From assembly GCA_903813345.2 (NCBI GenBank), contig CAIIXF020000011.1:23109754-23173753 (forward strand): 64,000 nt of DNA. Direction: 5' to 3'. Under the pieces are notes generated by a model that saw nothing but the letters and a program-made list of their open reading frames with translations, did not search any database and had not been told where the DNA came from. The stretch is from Owenia fusiformis. Taxonomy: Eukaryota > Annelida > Polychaeta > Sabellida > Oweniidae. Of this stretch, positions 24,230 to 35,391 are shown piece by piece. The position numbers were made by a program, and so were the translations under genes. The stretch's first letter is position 1; each line of letters starts with the position of its first letter.

Positions 24230-26090
24230 CTGTCGCGAGTGCAGTTTTGAAATAAAGCTACTTTATGATTTTTTTCTCAAGAATTGTGACTTGGTTAGAC
24301 CCCAGACACAAGATATCAAGACACAATGCTACCAAATTCTGATATTGCAAGTTTCAGATCTCTAGATCGAGTATTCACTTCTGTATGGACTCTTAAAAAG
24401 ACCAAAAAAGGACAAAAAATCAGTCAGATATCGCAAAAATATGAAAAATGCACTATTCAAAACAATTTATCTCTTGAATGTTACGTCTATTTGACATAAT
24501 TTCTTATTGTGCCTCCAGTCAGTACCACCAATAATACATATAAGTAGACATAAGGTCATAGTACACGTAAGTGGAGTTACAGATCTGAAAATAGGAAAAG
24601 GTGTACCGAGTATGATTTTTACCAGTTTTTCATCTTTAACTGCAACTTTCTGGATTTTCTTTTTCCAAACCACAAAGTAGTGAGACCAAAGACATTAAAG
24701 TAGCCTGGTCATTGTACCACCAGCTATAAATAAGTAGGTGTTGTGTACAAGAACCAAGAACCAAGTATTGACTATAATTCCAAGGCATCCGAATTGATAA
24801 ATAAATGCGAATTCTCCTAAATTATTTAAGCTTGGCAAAATTTGCAGTATCAAGTGAAAGGTACTGTATATATAAAACAACTATATATCACTTTAAAGCG
24901 ACGGTTGGCAAATAGGGTGCATGGTTTTGGTATTCAGCTATCATAGAGTTAAACTCCCACAATTTTTGAAAACTAAATAGAGAATAACATGTGAGAAAGT
25001 ATAGGATAGATTAATTGTTCTTGGAAAGTTCTGGAAAGTGACATACAGGAATAGAAAGAGATACGTTCGATTGTACTTCCAGATAGAAATAAAGATCCAT
25101 AATGTTTAAAATCAATATTTTGTTCTCAGTAATAACATTCCGTATAGGGCATACCATATATGGTCTTAAGCATTACAGTGACTATCAATTAAGATGCTAA
25201 ATTTACTTTATGAATAGTACTTAGTTGTTTAAGTAAGTTCTACATTTCTTACTAAAATACAATTTACTTAAAAAATTGTTTTGAATACGTACATTTTGTC
25301 ACAATTTCACCATTCCGACTGTATTTTACATATTTTTGGGTGTCCATGGTTCAATGATTATTTGATGTGACCTGAAACTAGTCTCATATACACTTGGCGG
25401 TACAATGATACGGAATCCCGTCTTTTGGGGTTTCACGAAATCCTAGTTTTAGAGACGAAAATCCTAGGCTGACATTTCCTTGAGGCCATTGGTCAAGTAT
25501 CAACTGCCGATTTTTCCTATTAATTGCAATATAATTTCTGAGACTTATACAGATATCGGCCTATAACTTTAGGATATATATTATTCATCTTTGGACTAGT
25601 AATGTGTGCTGTAGAAAGTAGACCAATAGCAAATATATCCTTTATGTTATGAAATAATCTACTACCTAAATAATCTAGTACCCCCTGAAATCGTATGAAT
25701 TGACTTGTCTAATTTGGTCGTGAAAATTGTTTTTACCACTTTAAAGCCCATCACCTTATATTTTCTTACACCTATAATTACACCCTGTATTGCCAAAAGT
25801 TATTTCTTGCAACCTTCCGGCAAAAGTGTGCCAGCTACTGATACAGTCAGGGTTCAGTTCATATTGTTTTAGTATTCGTGGCACAATAGTTAAGGTTCAA
25901 ATCATGTTTTAGAAGTTGGGCCATCATTGTAAGGGTTCAGAACATAAAAGTACAGGCTTTAAATTATGCCGTTTTAGATCATTCGTTTCGGTCATGTTGT
26001 TTTAGGATGAGGGCATGATAGTCAGAGTTCTATAGTGAATATCTTTCATTTTAGAAATTAATGAGTTTCCATATTTCGTTTTATTATTTT
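24230..26090. other. Upstream region of MFS-A
   Basis: No repeat family was recognised except a loose series of GGTTCA...GTTTTAG phrases at about 25850-26030. TTTTATTATTTTCAG at 26079-26093 is a good splice acceptor 10 bp before the MFS-A start codon. A 5' untranslated exon and the promoter should therefore lie somewhere in this stretch, but I could not place them. Confidence 0.4.
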
Positions 26091-26103
26091 CAGGATATAA
26101 ACA

Positions 26104-26526
26104 ATGAAAGGAATAAAATACCATGGTGTGGAGTCGGTTGACAATGATGAAAATCGGATATCAGCTTCAAATAAAGATAAGTCTGCAACTTTAAATGTGA
26201 ATGCGGCATTGTATATTAACGATGCATCAAAAGTATCATACGACGATGGTAATCAACAGAACGGAGGAATGTCTAAGACTAATGACTATGTTAATGATAG
26301 CGCCCATATTAATGGATTAGTTACCAAGTACAAGGCGGCTAACGATGATAACATTGCTAATGATGATCCAGTCGAGACGAATGGAAACATCGCACATGTT
26401 ACTCTCACAGGTTATGATGATGATCTTCAGACTTTGGGAGATGAATCTATAGACCAGAAAGGTGGTGGAAAAAGAACAGGAAGGTGGATCATCACAATTC
26501 TACTCTATTTGGCCTTTGCAGGAGTG
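26104..26526 (+). CDS. MFS-A coding exon 1
   Basis: 141 codons, beginning MKGIKYHGVES (compare MEGIKYQSVDN in MFS-B and MFS-C), ending in the first half of helix 1 (ILLYLAFAGV) at GTG before GTAAGA. A splice acceptor at 26091-26093 leaves only ten untranslated bases before the ATG in this exon, which differs from MFS-B and MFS-C. Confidence 0.85.
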
Positions 26527-29500
26527 GTAAGATGTTAGTAGCATAAATTTTGCCATCATATTCAGCACATTCTCTTCCTGAATTGGTTTTTGTTGGATTA
26601 CCATTATCTGGTTTTTAGTTTTACATAATACAAATACAAGTATAATGAGTTCTTTTATATAGATATGGGCAACAAACGTTTTCCAAATTTTACATTTTAT
26701 AAATAAATATATGACAAAATATCAAAACCTTTGAAAAAACATTAAATGGCCTAATTAAAAAAGTGTCTTTCTAGTATGACCAATGAATTCATTTGAATCA
26801 GAATTTCAACATTTTCGCATGTCATACAGATACATGGTCATATACTATAAAAATTATGGAGAATGTGTTCACATCTCTTCAAAATCCGGAATCTCACGAA
26901 TGCAAAAACCTCGAAATGTGAACAACTAATCCAAACGCTTTTAGCCGGTCCCAATGGTGTTAGGATTAGACAGGTTTTACTTATAATATATATATAGTAT
27001 CGCCTGAGTATACTCACCTGCCGAATATGCCATATACCGCAGGTGAGTATGGCATATTATGAGGTTATATAATGGTTCTTTCTGTATATCGTGTTTATAC
27101 TCGAGTGAGTATATGATATATTCACAAGTGAGCGTAGCGCAGACTGTTATACATAGATTCAAGGAAATTGCATAAATTATTCAAGGAAATTGAATAAATA
27201 TTATTATTATGAAATCATACTTGAATCTGAGCAAAGCAACTAATAAAACAAAAAAGAAATGTTGTATTGTAATAGCTGAATTAGATACTTTCTTCAGTAA
27301 TACAATGTTAGATATCACATTTTCATGAAAAAGTTGCCCCGGGTATTGTGATGTCATATTACTATAGTAACCATAACTCTATCTGCATTTTATCTTTTTT
27401 TCTGAAACTCTCGAATCTTACTTGCAATGACGTGTCGCAAAAAGCTCGCGCACGCATTGTTACACATTTTGTGGCGCAATCCAGAGGATCCTCGCTTTTA
27501 ACATGATAGAATGTGACGTTTTTGAGAAAAATGTACACACATGAAAATCCTTTCGTCCTCCACATTTACCTCTATATCTCAAAACATTTTAGACGAATAA
27601 CTCTGATATCATTTATATATTGTTAATGGGCTAGGAGCATCATAAAACACGAATCAATTGATATTTTAGGTGAAATAAATATACGTGTTGCTGTGCTTGA
27701 AAATAGGCGAATGGCGTAAATTAGCCCTATTTTAATGAATTTTGAAAACCTTTCGTCCTCCACTTTTCCACATACAACAGAAAACACATACTTTTGTGAA
27801 CAAAATCAACTATTTATTAATAAACTAGAGTTTAGGAGCAAAATAATCATGTATGATTTATTAAAAATTGATCTCGTATTTTTTGTTTAATGTACACCTG
27901 AAAAGTTGAAGGTACCAAAAAATGAGCAAAAAAGGTCGCTGTCAACAGATTCTATTTTTCAGACTCTATGACGTCACAATATGGGACGCTTACTAAAATT
28001 CATCCTTTGAAATAAAACTTCCATCTACCTTTATCAAGACGAAAATTAAGTATAATAGTCATATATTGTTTGAGTTATGAGCGTTTAAAGACGAAAAATA
28101 ATTCAAAATGTAACGTGTCAACATGGAATATTTGCCAGATGTTTTGGTAAAAAAACTCTTTTTAAAAACGAACGCGCAAAAAATGTGAACGGAGTGTAGT
28201 TGATCTAAAATCTTCATCGAAACAGCTTTAAAATGATATATAACTTTAATTAGAATATTATCTTATAATCCGGGGAATCAAAGTTACATTCACGCGATAC
28301 CCTTAAAAAACAAATGCGCCACCTTTTAGCGACACGTCAATACTTCAAAGTAAAATTTCTGAAAATGTGAAAAAACTCAGTGCAGATTTGACAAAATGAC
28401 AGCACCAGTCCTGTTACTTTTGGAACACCCTGTATATCGTTGTTATAGACCCATGTTATACAACTGTAATTGGACTTAGAGTGGTATAATCACCCGTATC
28501 ACAAATACCGTGTAACCATGAATGTATGCCATATTCCGCGTAACAATTATGACACTTGATTAAGGTACATATATGCGAAGCGAAATGATAACACTGAAAC
28601 ATGGAGTGAACTATGACCATAGGGTACTCCATAGCTCGGTTTGCAGTCTTGAATTACTTTTTAATTTCATCATACCTGTCGTTTGAAGCGTATTTTGAAT
28701 GTTATTTCATATGCGTTTATCACAAATCATTCTTTTCAAATTTATCTGGCGGTTAAAGTATTTAGCTGGGGTGAAACGTTTCCGTTTCCATCTATTGTTG
28801 ATATACATAGAATATTATTGTTTTAGGGGATGATCTCAACACTAATCGGACCGACCTTCCTCGACCTAAAGGACCAGCTTGGGGTCGGTACAGCACAGAT
28901 GTCGCTGGTGTTTACATTTCACTCAGGAGGGTACACTCTAGGTGGCTTAGTGGCGGTATACTTGGCTAGCAGGCTTAACGAAACACTTCTACTTGCTGCG
29001 TTTTTGATCATAGGTGCAGGATTTACCATTGCCATACCTTGGTTTAGTCATCTTTGGCTTGTGCTCATGTTCTTCAGCTTTAATGGCATCACGTGTGGGG
29101 TGATCGATACCAGTAAGTCATAATATTAATAAGCGTATATATGTTTTCCTTTTTTAATCTAAGTACTAGTATAGCATGCTAGAAAGTTGTGTGGTAAAGG
29201 AGTGGTATCGATATGGAGAACTGAATTCAACAATGTTTTTCTTTTAAACCAATCATTGAAAACATTCTGTAAAAAACACGGTATTTTATGTAATGTTGAC
29301 TGATTGACAACAATTTAATGCGAAAGTTATTTATAAATATTTTATAGAACTGTTTTTGTTAACATTTTTTGTTTTTTTAGTGCAATTGTTTTTGCTCCTT
29401 TCTACCAATTCTTGAGAATAAATAAAATGTCTTTCCGAACCTTGCTGGAACAAAATAGCATATACAACATGTTTTTAGAGCTCTCAATATTATAGTTATA

Positions 29501-30940
29501 CAAAGGAATTTTCGGTTGATTTTAAAAAAGTATGACTGGTTTCAGAGAAACGTGTGTTCAAAAAGTTCTCCATATCGATACCACTACTTTGCTTTTTAAG
29601 AATCTTCTTCACAGTAAAACATGAAAAATAATTACACCGTATCCTCCTTGCAAAGCTTCAACGCATTGCACATCCTTTTATCAAGCCCTTTTCCACAGTT
29701 GCATCTCTATATTTATTTGAAAATTTTTCATCTTATTGTATTCTATTTGTAATTTGTTATTTTTTCAGTTGGAAGCGCTCTCTTGATTCTTACTTGGGGA
29801 GTCGATGCCGGGGCGTATCTGCAATTCTTGTACTTCTCATATGGCGTCGGTTCATTCATCACGCCATTAGTGTCTGGGCCTTTCATATCAAATGAAATTA
29901 CAGACTTCAACAGAAGGATCAACGCATCGGATATTCTCAATAACGAATCAAACAGGACACAGTTTGTATCTGGACAAGTTAAGGATATAAATTATAAATA
30001 TAAAGAACAAACTTCTTTGGTAAATGTACTTGAAAGAATAGGGAATATGTCAGCTATAGAGGAACCGGGAATCATGCTTTCAGAAATGACAGAATCTCAC
30101 ATTGAATTTGTCTACTTAATTGTCGGTTTCTTTAGCATTGTCATTGGAGTTTTCTTTTTCTTATTATATATGCTTGCAAAAAGGACACCTGGAAGTTGTC
30201 TGCATAGCAACGACCTTGTTGACAGCAGCTCTGAGAATAATGGACAGCAAATTAAAAAGAACAACTCTCTTATAGCTTCAAAAGATACTCTTTATCCTTC
30301 CTCGACCAAGTGTTTTAAAGTCCAACTATTGATTACATTATTTATCATGTTCTTTCTGTACGCTGCATTCCAAATGACGGGAGGTGGGTTAGTTATGACG
30401 TTTTCGGTGGAGGGCTTAAAATGGCCGAAGTCACACGGAGCAGCCATTACATCGGCATACTGGGGAGCTTTCACTTTATCCAGATTACTTTGTGTGGGTG
30501 TTTTTGCATCCAAAATTCTGAGCGCCAATCAGATGATCGTGATTGACCTAACAGTTTTGACATGTTCTTATACCGTGCTGGTTGTTTTTGTTCAAACCCA
30601 TTACATCGTGTTGTGGCTGACTTTGCTGTTGGCAGGGCTGGGTATGGGGACTCTCTATGCATCTGTATTACTCTTGTATCAAAAATATGTAATGCCTGTC
30701 ACTGGGGTGGTAACTGGTGTCACCGTCGTGGGTGCCTCCCTCAGTGCCACTACAGTTCCACTTTTCACAGGTTTCCTCATGGACAAAGTGCATTTCATGT
30801 GCTTTGCATATGTCCTACTAACAGCACAAATCCTATTGTTGCTTTTTGCTTTTTTAACTTACTTCTTGGTAAGACAAAACAGAAGAAATTATAAAGAAGA
30901 GAGCAGGGACTTAGACACACAAGAGAATACCATCTTATAA
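26104..30940 (+). CDS. MFS-A: MFSD4 / NaGLT1-like major facilitator, three coding exons
   Basis: Predicted 626-residue, 12-helix transporter. Coding exons are 26104-26526, 28827-29112 and 29769-30940, with GT-AG introns of phase 0 and phase 1. Residues 1-125 are an acidic, Asn/Asp-rich cytosolic tail. Helix 1 spans the first splice junction and runs into IGPTFLDLKDQLG, followed by helices 2-4 (about 166-236), helix 5 with LQFLYFSYGVGSFITPL (252-275), a luminal or extracellular loop with sequons near N288, N295, N298 and N329, helix 6 (349-373), a cytosolic loop, and helices 7-12 (419-603). GPTLLDL, GVIDT, LQ.L.F..G.G....PL and the helix-8 YWGAF segment are hallmarks I associate with MFSD4A/MFSD4B (sodium-dependent glucose transporter 1), so sugar or related solute transport is likely but the substrate is inferred. 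The start has a good context (ACAATGA). No break is seen. It is more diverged from MFS-B and MFS-C than those two are from each other. Confidence 0.88.
27428..28335 (+). mobile_element. TIR element in MFS-A intron 1 (partner 3061-4239)
   Basis: The ends TGACGTGTCGCAAAAA and TTTTAGCGACACGTCA are inverted. Most of the interior is the reverse complement of 3061-3720 plus 4151-4239. It lacks the nested ~0.4 kb insertion of that copy and so shows the empty site. No TSD could be fixed with confidence. Confidence 0.65.
28827..29112 (+). CDS. MFS-A coding exon 2
   Basis: 95 codons plus one base. The acceptor is TTGTTTTAG and the donor is A|GTAAGT. It encodes the end of helix 1 with the GPTFLDLKDQLG signature and helices 2-4. 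The loop after helix 2 (GGLVAVYLASRLN) sits where MFS motif A normally is, in a degenerate form. The exon is two codons shorter than in MFS-B and MFS-C, at SRLNETL versus SKYNMNPTL. Confidence 0.85.
29197..29589. mobile_element. ~390-bp MITE in MFS-A intron 2
   Basis: Inverted ends AGTGGTATCGATATGGAGAA at 29201 and the complement ending at 29585, possibly with four more paired bases outside (AAAG). A related single end followed by similar interior text is at 45207-45680. The TSD is not clear. Confidence 0.65.
29769..30940 (+). CDS. MFS-A coding exon 3
   Basis: 389 codons plus the two bases completing a split Ile codon, encoding helices 5-12 and a 23-residue charged tail ending ENTIL. The acceptor is TATTTTTTCAG. 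Helix 7 carries MTGGGLVMTF and the following loop GLKWPKSHG, both conserved in the paralogues. The last 0.2 kb is nearly identical to the relic at 43601-44043. Confidence 0.87.
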
Positions 30941-30968
30941 AATAAATATTCCAATGTGATACAATAAA
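30941..30968 (+). promoter_or_regulatory. Poly(A) signals of MFS-A
   Basis: AATAAA occurs immediately after the stop codon (30941-30946) and again at 30963-30968, which would give a very short 3' UTR. The relic at 43601-44043 keeps an equivalent AATAAA. Confidence 0.55.
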
Positions 30969-31737
30969 ACTACTTCTATCTTAGTCATCATTTTGGACAA
31001 AATGTTATATATGTATACGCTCGTTTCCATGGTAACCATTTATTTTTCTGCCTTATAAGAAAGAAATACTTTTTGAGTGATTTTTTTTCATTGAGTACCC
31101 ATTTAAAACTCATTGGACCAACAGAATCTACAGAACGCTAGTGTAACCATTTCAGGTAAGATGCCTTGGCCCCTAGCATCATCTCTTCAACATTCATTTT
31201 TATTCCCCACATTAGGGAGGTAAAGCGACACGTTTTTGAAAAAAACTTAGAATTATTGTTAAATGTGGATGAGTTCTCCCATTTGTAGTGCTCACTTGTC
31301 CGATCGAGTTTGAAGGTGTATGAAAAGTTATTGTAATTAGATCCCTGGAAAAGTGAATTGAGAGCGGGGATAGTAATCCCCGGGGTCGAAATATTACAAG
31401 CTCACGAACAGGTTCTCTTGAAAACTTAACCCCCATAATAGCAGGGGCGGAAACGCGTGAGGTTTTATTTGAAAAGCGTGTAGGTCTAGTTCTATTTAGT
31501 AGTATAGGTACGTTTTGTAAAGTTTAATGGCAATAAACTCATCACGTTCCCATTACATGGGGAAACATTCCATTGTTATAAATTGACAGGCTTCCATCTA
31601 CTTCTTTAGAATGCGGGGTAAATAAAAGAAATATGATGATTTTGAACAAAGAATTGTGGTTAACCCCTCTTTGCGCACGCGTCAATTTATAAGCATCGAA
31701 TCACGCCTAACCATCGACAAGGTACAGTGACAAAATA

Positions 31738-33845
31738 TAGTAGTGCACTTAAGATGTACGATGTCACTATTTCACCGATTTGAAGCATTTTTTCCCCTGT
31801 TGCCTAAGAGTGTCGATTATTTTTATGAGAATATGTTTCTCTATACTACACAATTTAGGACGGGTGGACATTAATAAAGTATTTATTGTAATTTAAAAAA
31901 ATCAGAAATGTGCGTTGTCAACTCGAATGTACGTTGTCCCTGTAATTGAAATTCATGAGATGTACGTAATAGTAAACAATGTAATGATTTCATTTCAAAA
32001 TTCACTAAGGTTTTATGAGTAACAAGTGATCTTTAACGAACATGTTCAAGTATCCTTTTTGCTTTTTCATTTTATGAAAGTATTGTTGTGGTGGCGGTTA
32101 ATTTGAGCCCATTGGTGTTAGCTTCTAGCCCAAACTCCCATCCGGTGTCTCGGAATATAATATATTGGAGACTAGCACTGCCACGGAGTCTGCCTCCAGC
32201 CTGTTTGATTATTTGGCGTTTGTACCTTACGTTTTGTTAGTTACATTGATAGATAGATCTACTAGCTTATTGAATATGACTTTTTAAAATCCCGTTCATG
32301 ATATATCTAGAAAGTTTCAATACTTCCATCAAATTGAAGTAATTCTGTAATTGTTCTGTTTCAATTTTAAATGCATCTGACCCCCTGTCTGTTAGTGTTA
32401 TGAAAAATACGTTGTTTGCATTGACTTACGGACAACTCATCCCCTAGACAACTCATCCCTGGACAACTCATCCCCTAGACAACTCATCCCCTGGACATCT
32501 CATCCCCTGGACAACTCATCCCCTGGACATCTCATCCCCTAGACAACTCATCCCCTGGACAACTCATCCATCCTTTATCACACCAGGCGAAATTGTAAAG
32601 TGTTTTTGGAAAAGAAATATTTAATAAATACACCTTGGATCATTCTAAATATCATTTTTTTACTGTATTGATACAAATAAAACTGTCAAACCATCAAAAG
32701 GTGCCATTAAAACTTTCATCTCTTGTCCTTATATGACATGACTAAATATTTCATGACAAAAAAATAAAGTTTTCTCTTTGTATGATTTTGAAACATGAAC
32801 TTCAGTAACTTCATCTATAAATACTGTGAAGAAAATAATCTTTGGATCAAGAATATTTGAACTCTGAACAACAAACATATTATGACATCAAAGGAGCTTC
32901 TCCAATCAATGTTAATATAATATTGAAATTGTGTATTAAAAGTAAAATTAAAGGTAAATATTTACATAACAAATTACAGATTAATTGGTTGATTATTTAC
33001 ATTACATTTTTATCACAAACATGTGTCAGTGAAGTTCCCTTTGCGTAACAAAAGTGAGGTATTAAAGCGATGATCGTGTTGTCTTCTGAACTATTTGTTT
33101 GCAAACATGTACATTTTCTTAGACAGATACTGACACACGTTTGTGATAAAAATGTTGTTGGAATTCTGTCTACAACTGGTGAAATAAGGAAAAAGAAAAA
33201 TTGCACCTTAGAGGCTCTGAAATTTTGTTACTGAAACGATCCGTTTACAATGTAATCGAATTAAGTACCAGTGTTCATGTTATACAATGTAATATATGTT
33301 TTTGAAACTTAAAACTGATCATGATAACCAAAACATCTAAATATCATTTGAATAATATATGAATTGATAATGTAACATAAAATTACTCAAACATGGCAGA
33401 TGATGAGTCGTCCAGGGGATGAGTTGTCCAGGGGATGAGTTGTCTAGGGGATGAGTTATCTAGGAGATGAGTTGTCCAGGGGATGAGTTGTCTAGGGGAT
33501 GAGTTGTCCAGGGATGAGTCGTCTAGGGGATGAGTTGTCCGGTTACCGTTTGCATTAGGGTTAACTTAAGTTCAATGGGACAACGTACATTCGAGTTGAC
33601 AACATACACTTATGTTTTTTTAAATTAAAGCCAAAATGTAAATACTTATTAAATCTTCAACATATCTTAATTGTGCTGTTTAAAGAAACATATTCAATTA
33701 TTATTATAAAAATCTTCGCCACTCTTAGACGACAGGGGAGGAAATGATCAAATGATGAAATGATCTTATTACCAACAGGAATCTTTCATATTTTCACATG
33801 TTGAAGACGAATTTCTAAGGTTTTCAGTGGTACCATACATCTTGA
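31738..33845. mobile_element. Foldback-like composite with inverted 17-bp minisatellites
   Basis: The outer arms (about 31740-31960 and 33560-33845) are reverse complements of each other, including TGTCAACTCGAATGTACGTT and CTAAGAGTG...CCCCTGT. Inside them sit two minisatellites of the 17-mer GACAACTCATCCCCTAG, nine units at 32427-32575 and nine in reverse at 33402-33541. A further inner inverted pair, TTTTTATCACAAACATGTGT, lies at 33005-33030 and 33129-33153. The architecture resembles Drosophila FB elements, whose long inverted repeats contain short tandem repeats. No transposase or clear TSD was found. Confidence 0.7.
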
Positions 33846-34489
33846 AATTTGCAGAAATTATAAGACCTAACCAAATACTACTGAAAATGGATAAAATGTG
33901 AACTCAAATATCTGCGATTCTTACTGATTCTTCAACCCTTAAACATTCTTCCACTGACAAATTTTAACCACATTCTTAAAGAGCTCATATTTTCTAACTT
34001 TGTTTGTTTTGGGATACCGCATATTATGCTGTAAAAACTTACATCCCACCTCTGTTATTTGCAAAGTAATTGTGATCCAAAGAAATGTTATAAGTTTCCA
34101 TAGACGAAAATATTCTCCAGCGAAATCGCAACATACCCCTATGTGGTCTTAAAATGTCAATATCTTCATTAATTATGGACTAATTCTAATAAAATGAGGC
34201 TCAAAACATTCAATATTGGATTTTCTTTTGATTTTTATAGGATATTTATAAGAAGGACTTCTCAGATTCCGGGTCACAGAAGAAAACTCCCTCCCCCCAT
34301 CTAACCGTTTGCGAAGGTAACATGCCAACAATTTCCGTGAATAATATTGTTCAATCATATTTGTGTAAGTCTAATTTCTTCAAAATTCAAGACTGAGATC
34401 ATTATGTATGGAATCAACAAAATGTTAGACCTTTCTTTAAAAGATGTGATAATTTGAGAGAATAAATTTGGCAAGACTTATTTCTTAAA

Positions 34490-34940
34490 AACGTACAGCC
34501 CTTTTTGAATGGACTCGCCTGAAATAAATACTTTGGTCAAAGTTGCTACATTTGTTTGTCTTACACTTCAAATTCGTGCAGACTTACGTGATTATCAGTG
34601 GACTTAAATTGTTTATCCCTTCTCGATTTCACCAAGCAAACAATACGTTGCGTAATAAATAGGTGAAGGCTTAAATATCTGCCTTCTGACTTAGACCAGT
34701 CAATTAAATTCGGTGTGGGGCTATCATTTGAAAAAATAAATGGGTATGACGTCATGTAGTTCGTGTACGAAGTTCGTGTACGTATTATACTAAAATACAA
34801 GGGAAACAATATTTGGGGTGTATATGTAGAAAATAGAATAGGCTGTAATATGGTCCTATGTAATGGATTGGCCCCTCATTTATAATCATACCAAAAATCG
34901 CCTGATCCGCCCCCTTGAAGCAAACATATATTAAAGCAAC
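34490..34940 (+). promoter_or_regulatory. Conserved 5' flank of MFS-B (shared with MFS-C)
   Basis: 34490-34790 aligns with 46670-46965, and the block CCAAAAATCGCCTGRTCCGY at about 34892 aligns with 47270, upstream of MFS-C. Conservation outside coding DNA shows that the duplication giving MFS-B and MFS-C included at least 0.5 kb upstream, which probably contains the promoter. A TATA-like ATATATTAAAG lies near 34926. The transcription start is not determinable. Confidence 0.5.
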
Positions 34941-35004
34941 TTGAGAAATAAAATCACGCATTGTTTGGATGCACTCACAAGAGAAGCATCATATATTGGT
35001 GGCC

Positions 35005-35391
35005 ATGGAAGGAATAAAATACCAAAGTGTAGATAACTCAGTCGAAAGCTCTGCAACTTGGAGACAAACTTCACAAAAAGACGGTTCTATTCGCTTGAAT
35101 GAAATGTTGCACACCGATGATACATCGAAAGTATCTCATGATAAGAGTGAGGAGATACTCCTCGGGAGCAAACCCCGAGACAATGAAAACTCTCGTGCTA
35201 ATGGTACGTTTGCTACGCTGACGAATGATGACATTGACGAGCATATCAATGATGACATCCTGGCAAATGAAGAAAATGCACCAATCAAAGATGAGACGAA
35301 GTTAAATGAAACTATTCACCAAATAAGTCATCCCGAGAAGACGAGGAAATTAGCCATTACATTTCTTTTATATCTAGCAATGGCCGTTGTG
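35005..35391 (+). CDS. MFS-B coding exon 1
   Basis: 129 codons ending LYLAMAVV at GTG before GTAAAC. The tail contains DDIDEHINDDILANEEN, shared exactly with MFS-C, while MFS-A has an unrelated-looking but similarly acidic stretch. It is rich in Asp, Glu, Asn and Ser, with no signal peptide. Confidence 0.85.

Noticed and set aside
32427-33541. CRISPR-like regular short repeats
   Set aside because: The units are contiguous 17-mers without unique spacers and lie in a eukaryotic foldback element; they are minisatellites.
34969-35004. Upstream in-frame ATG of MFS-B as the true start
   Set aside because: The twelve extra codons are not conserved in MFS-C, whereas the ATG at 35005 and its GGCCATGGA context are.
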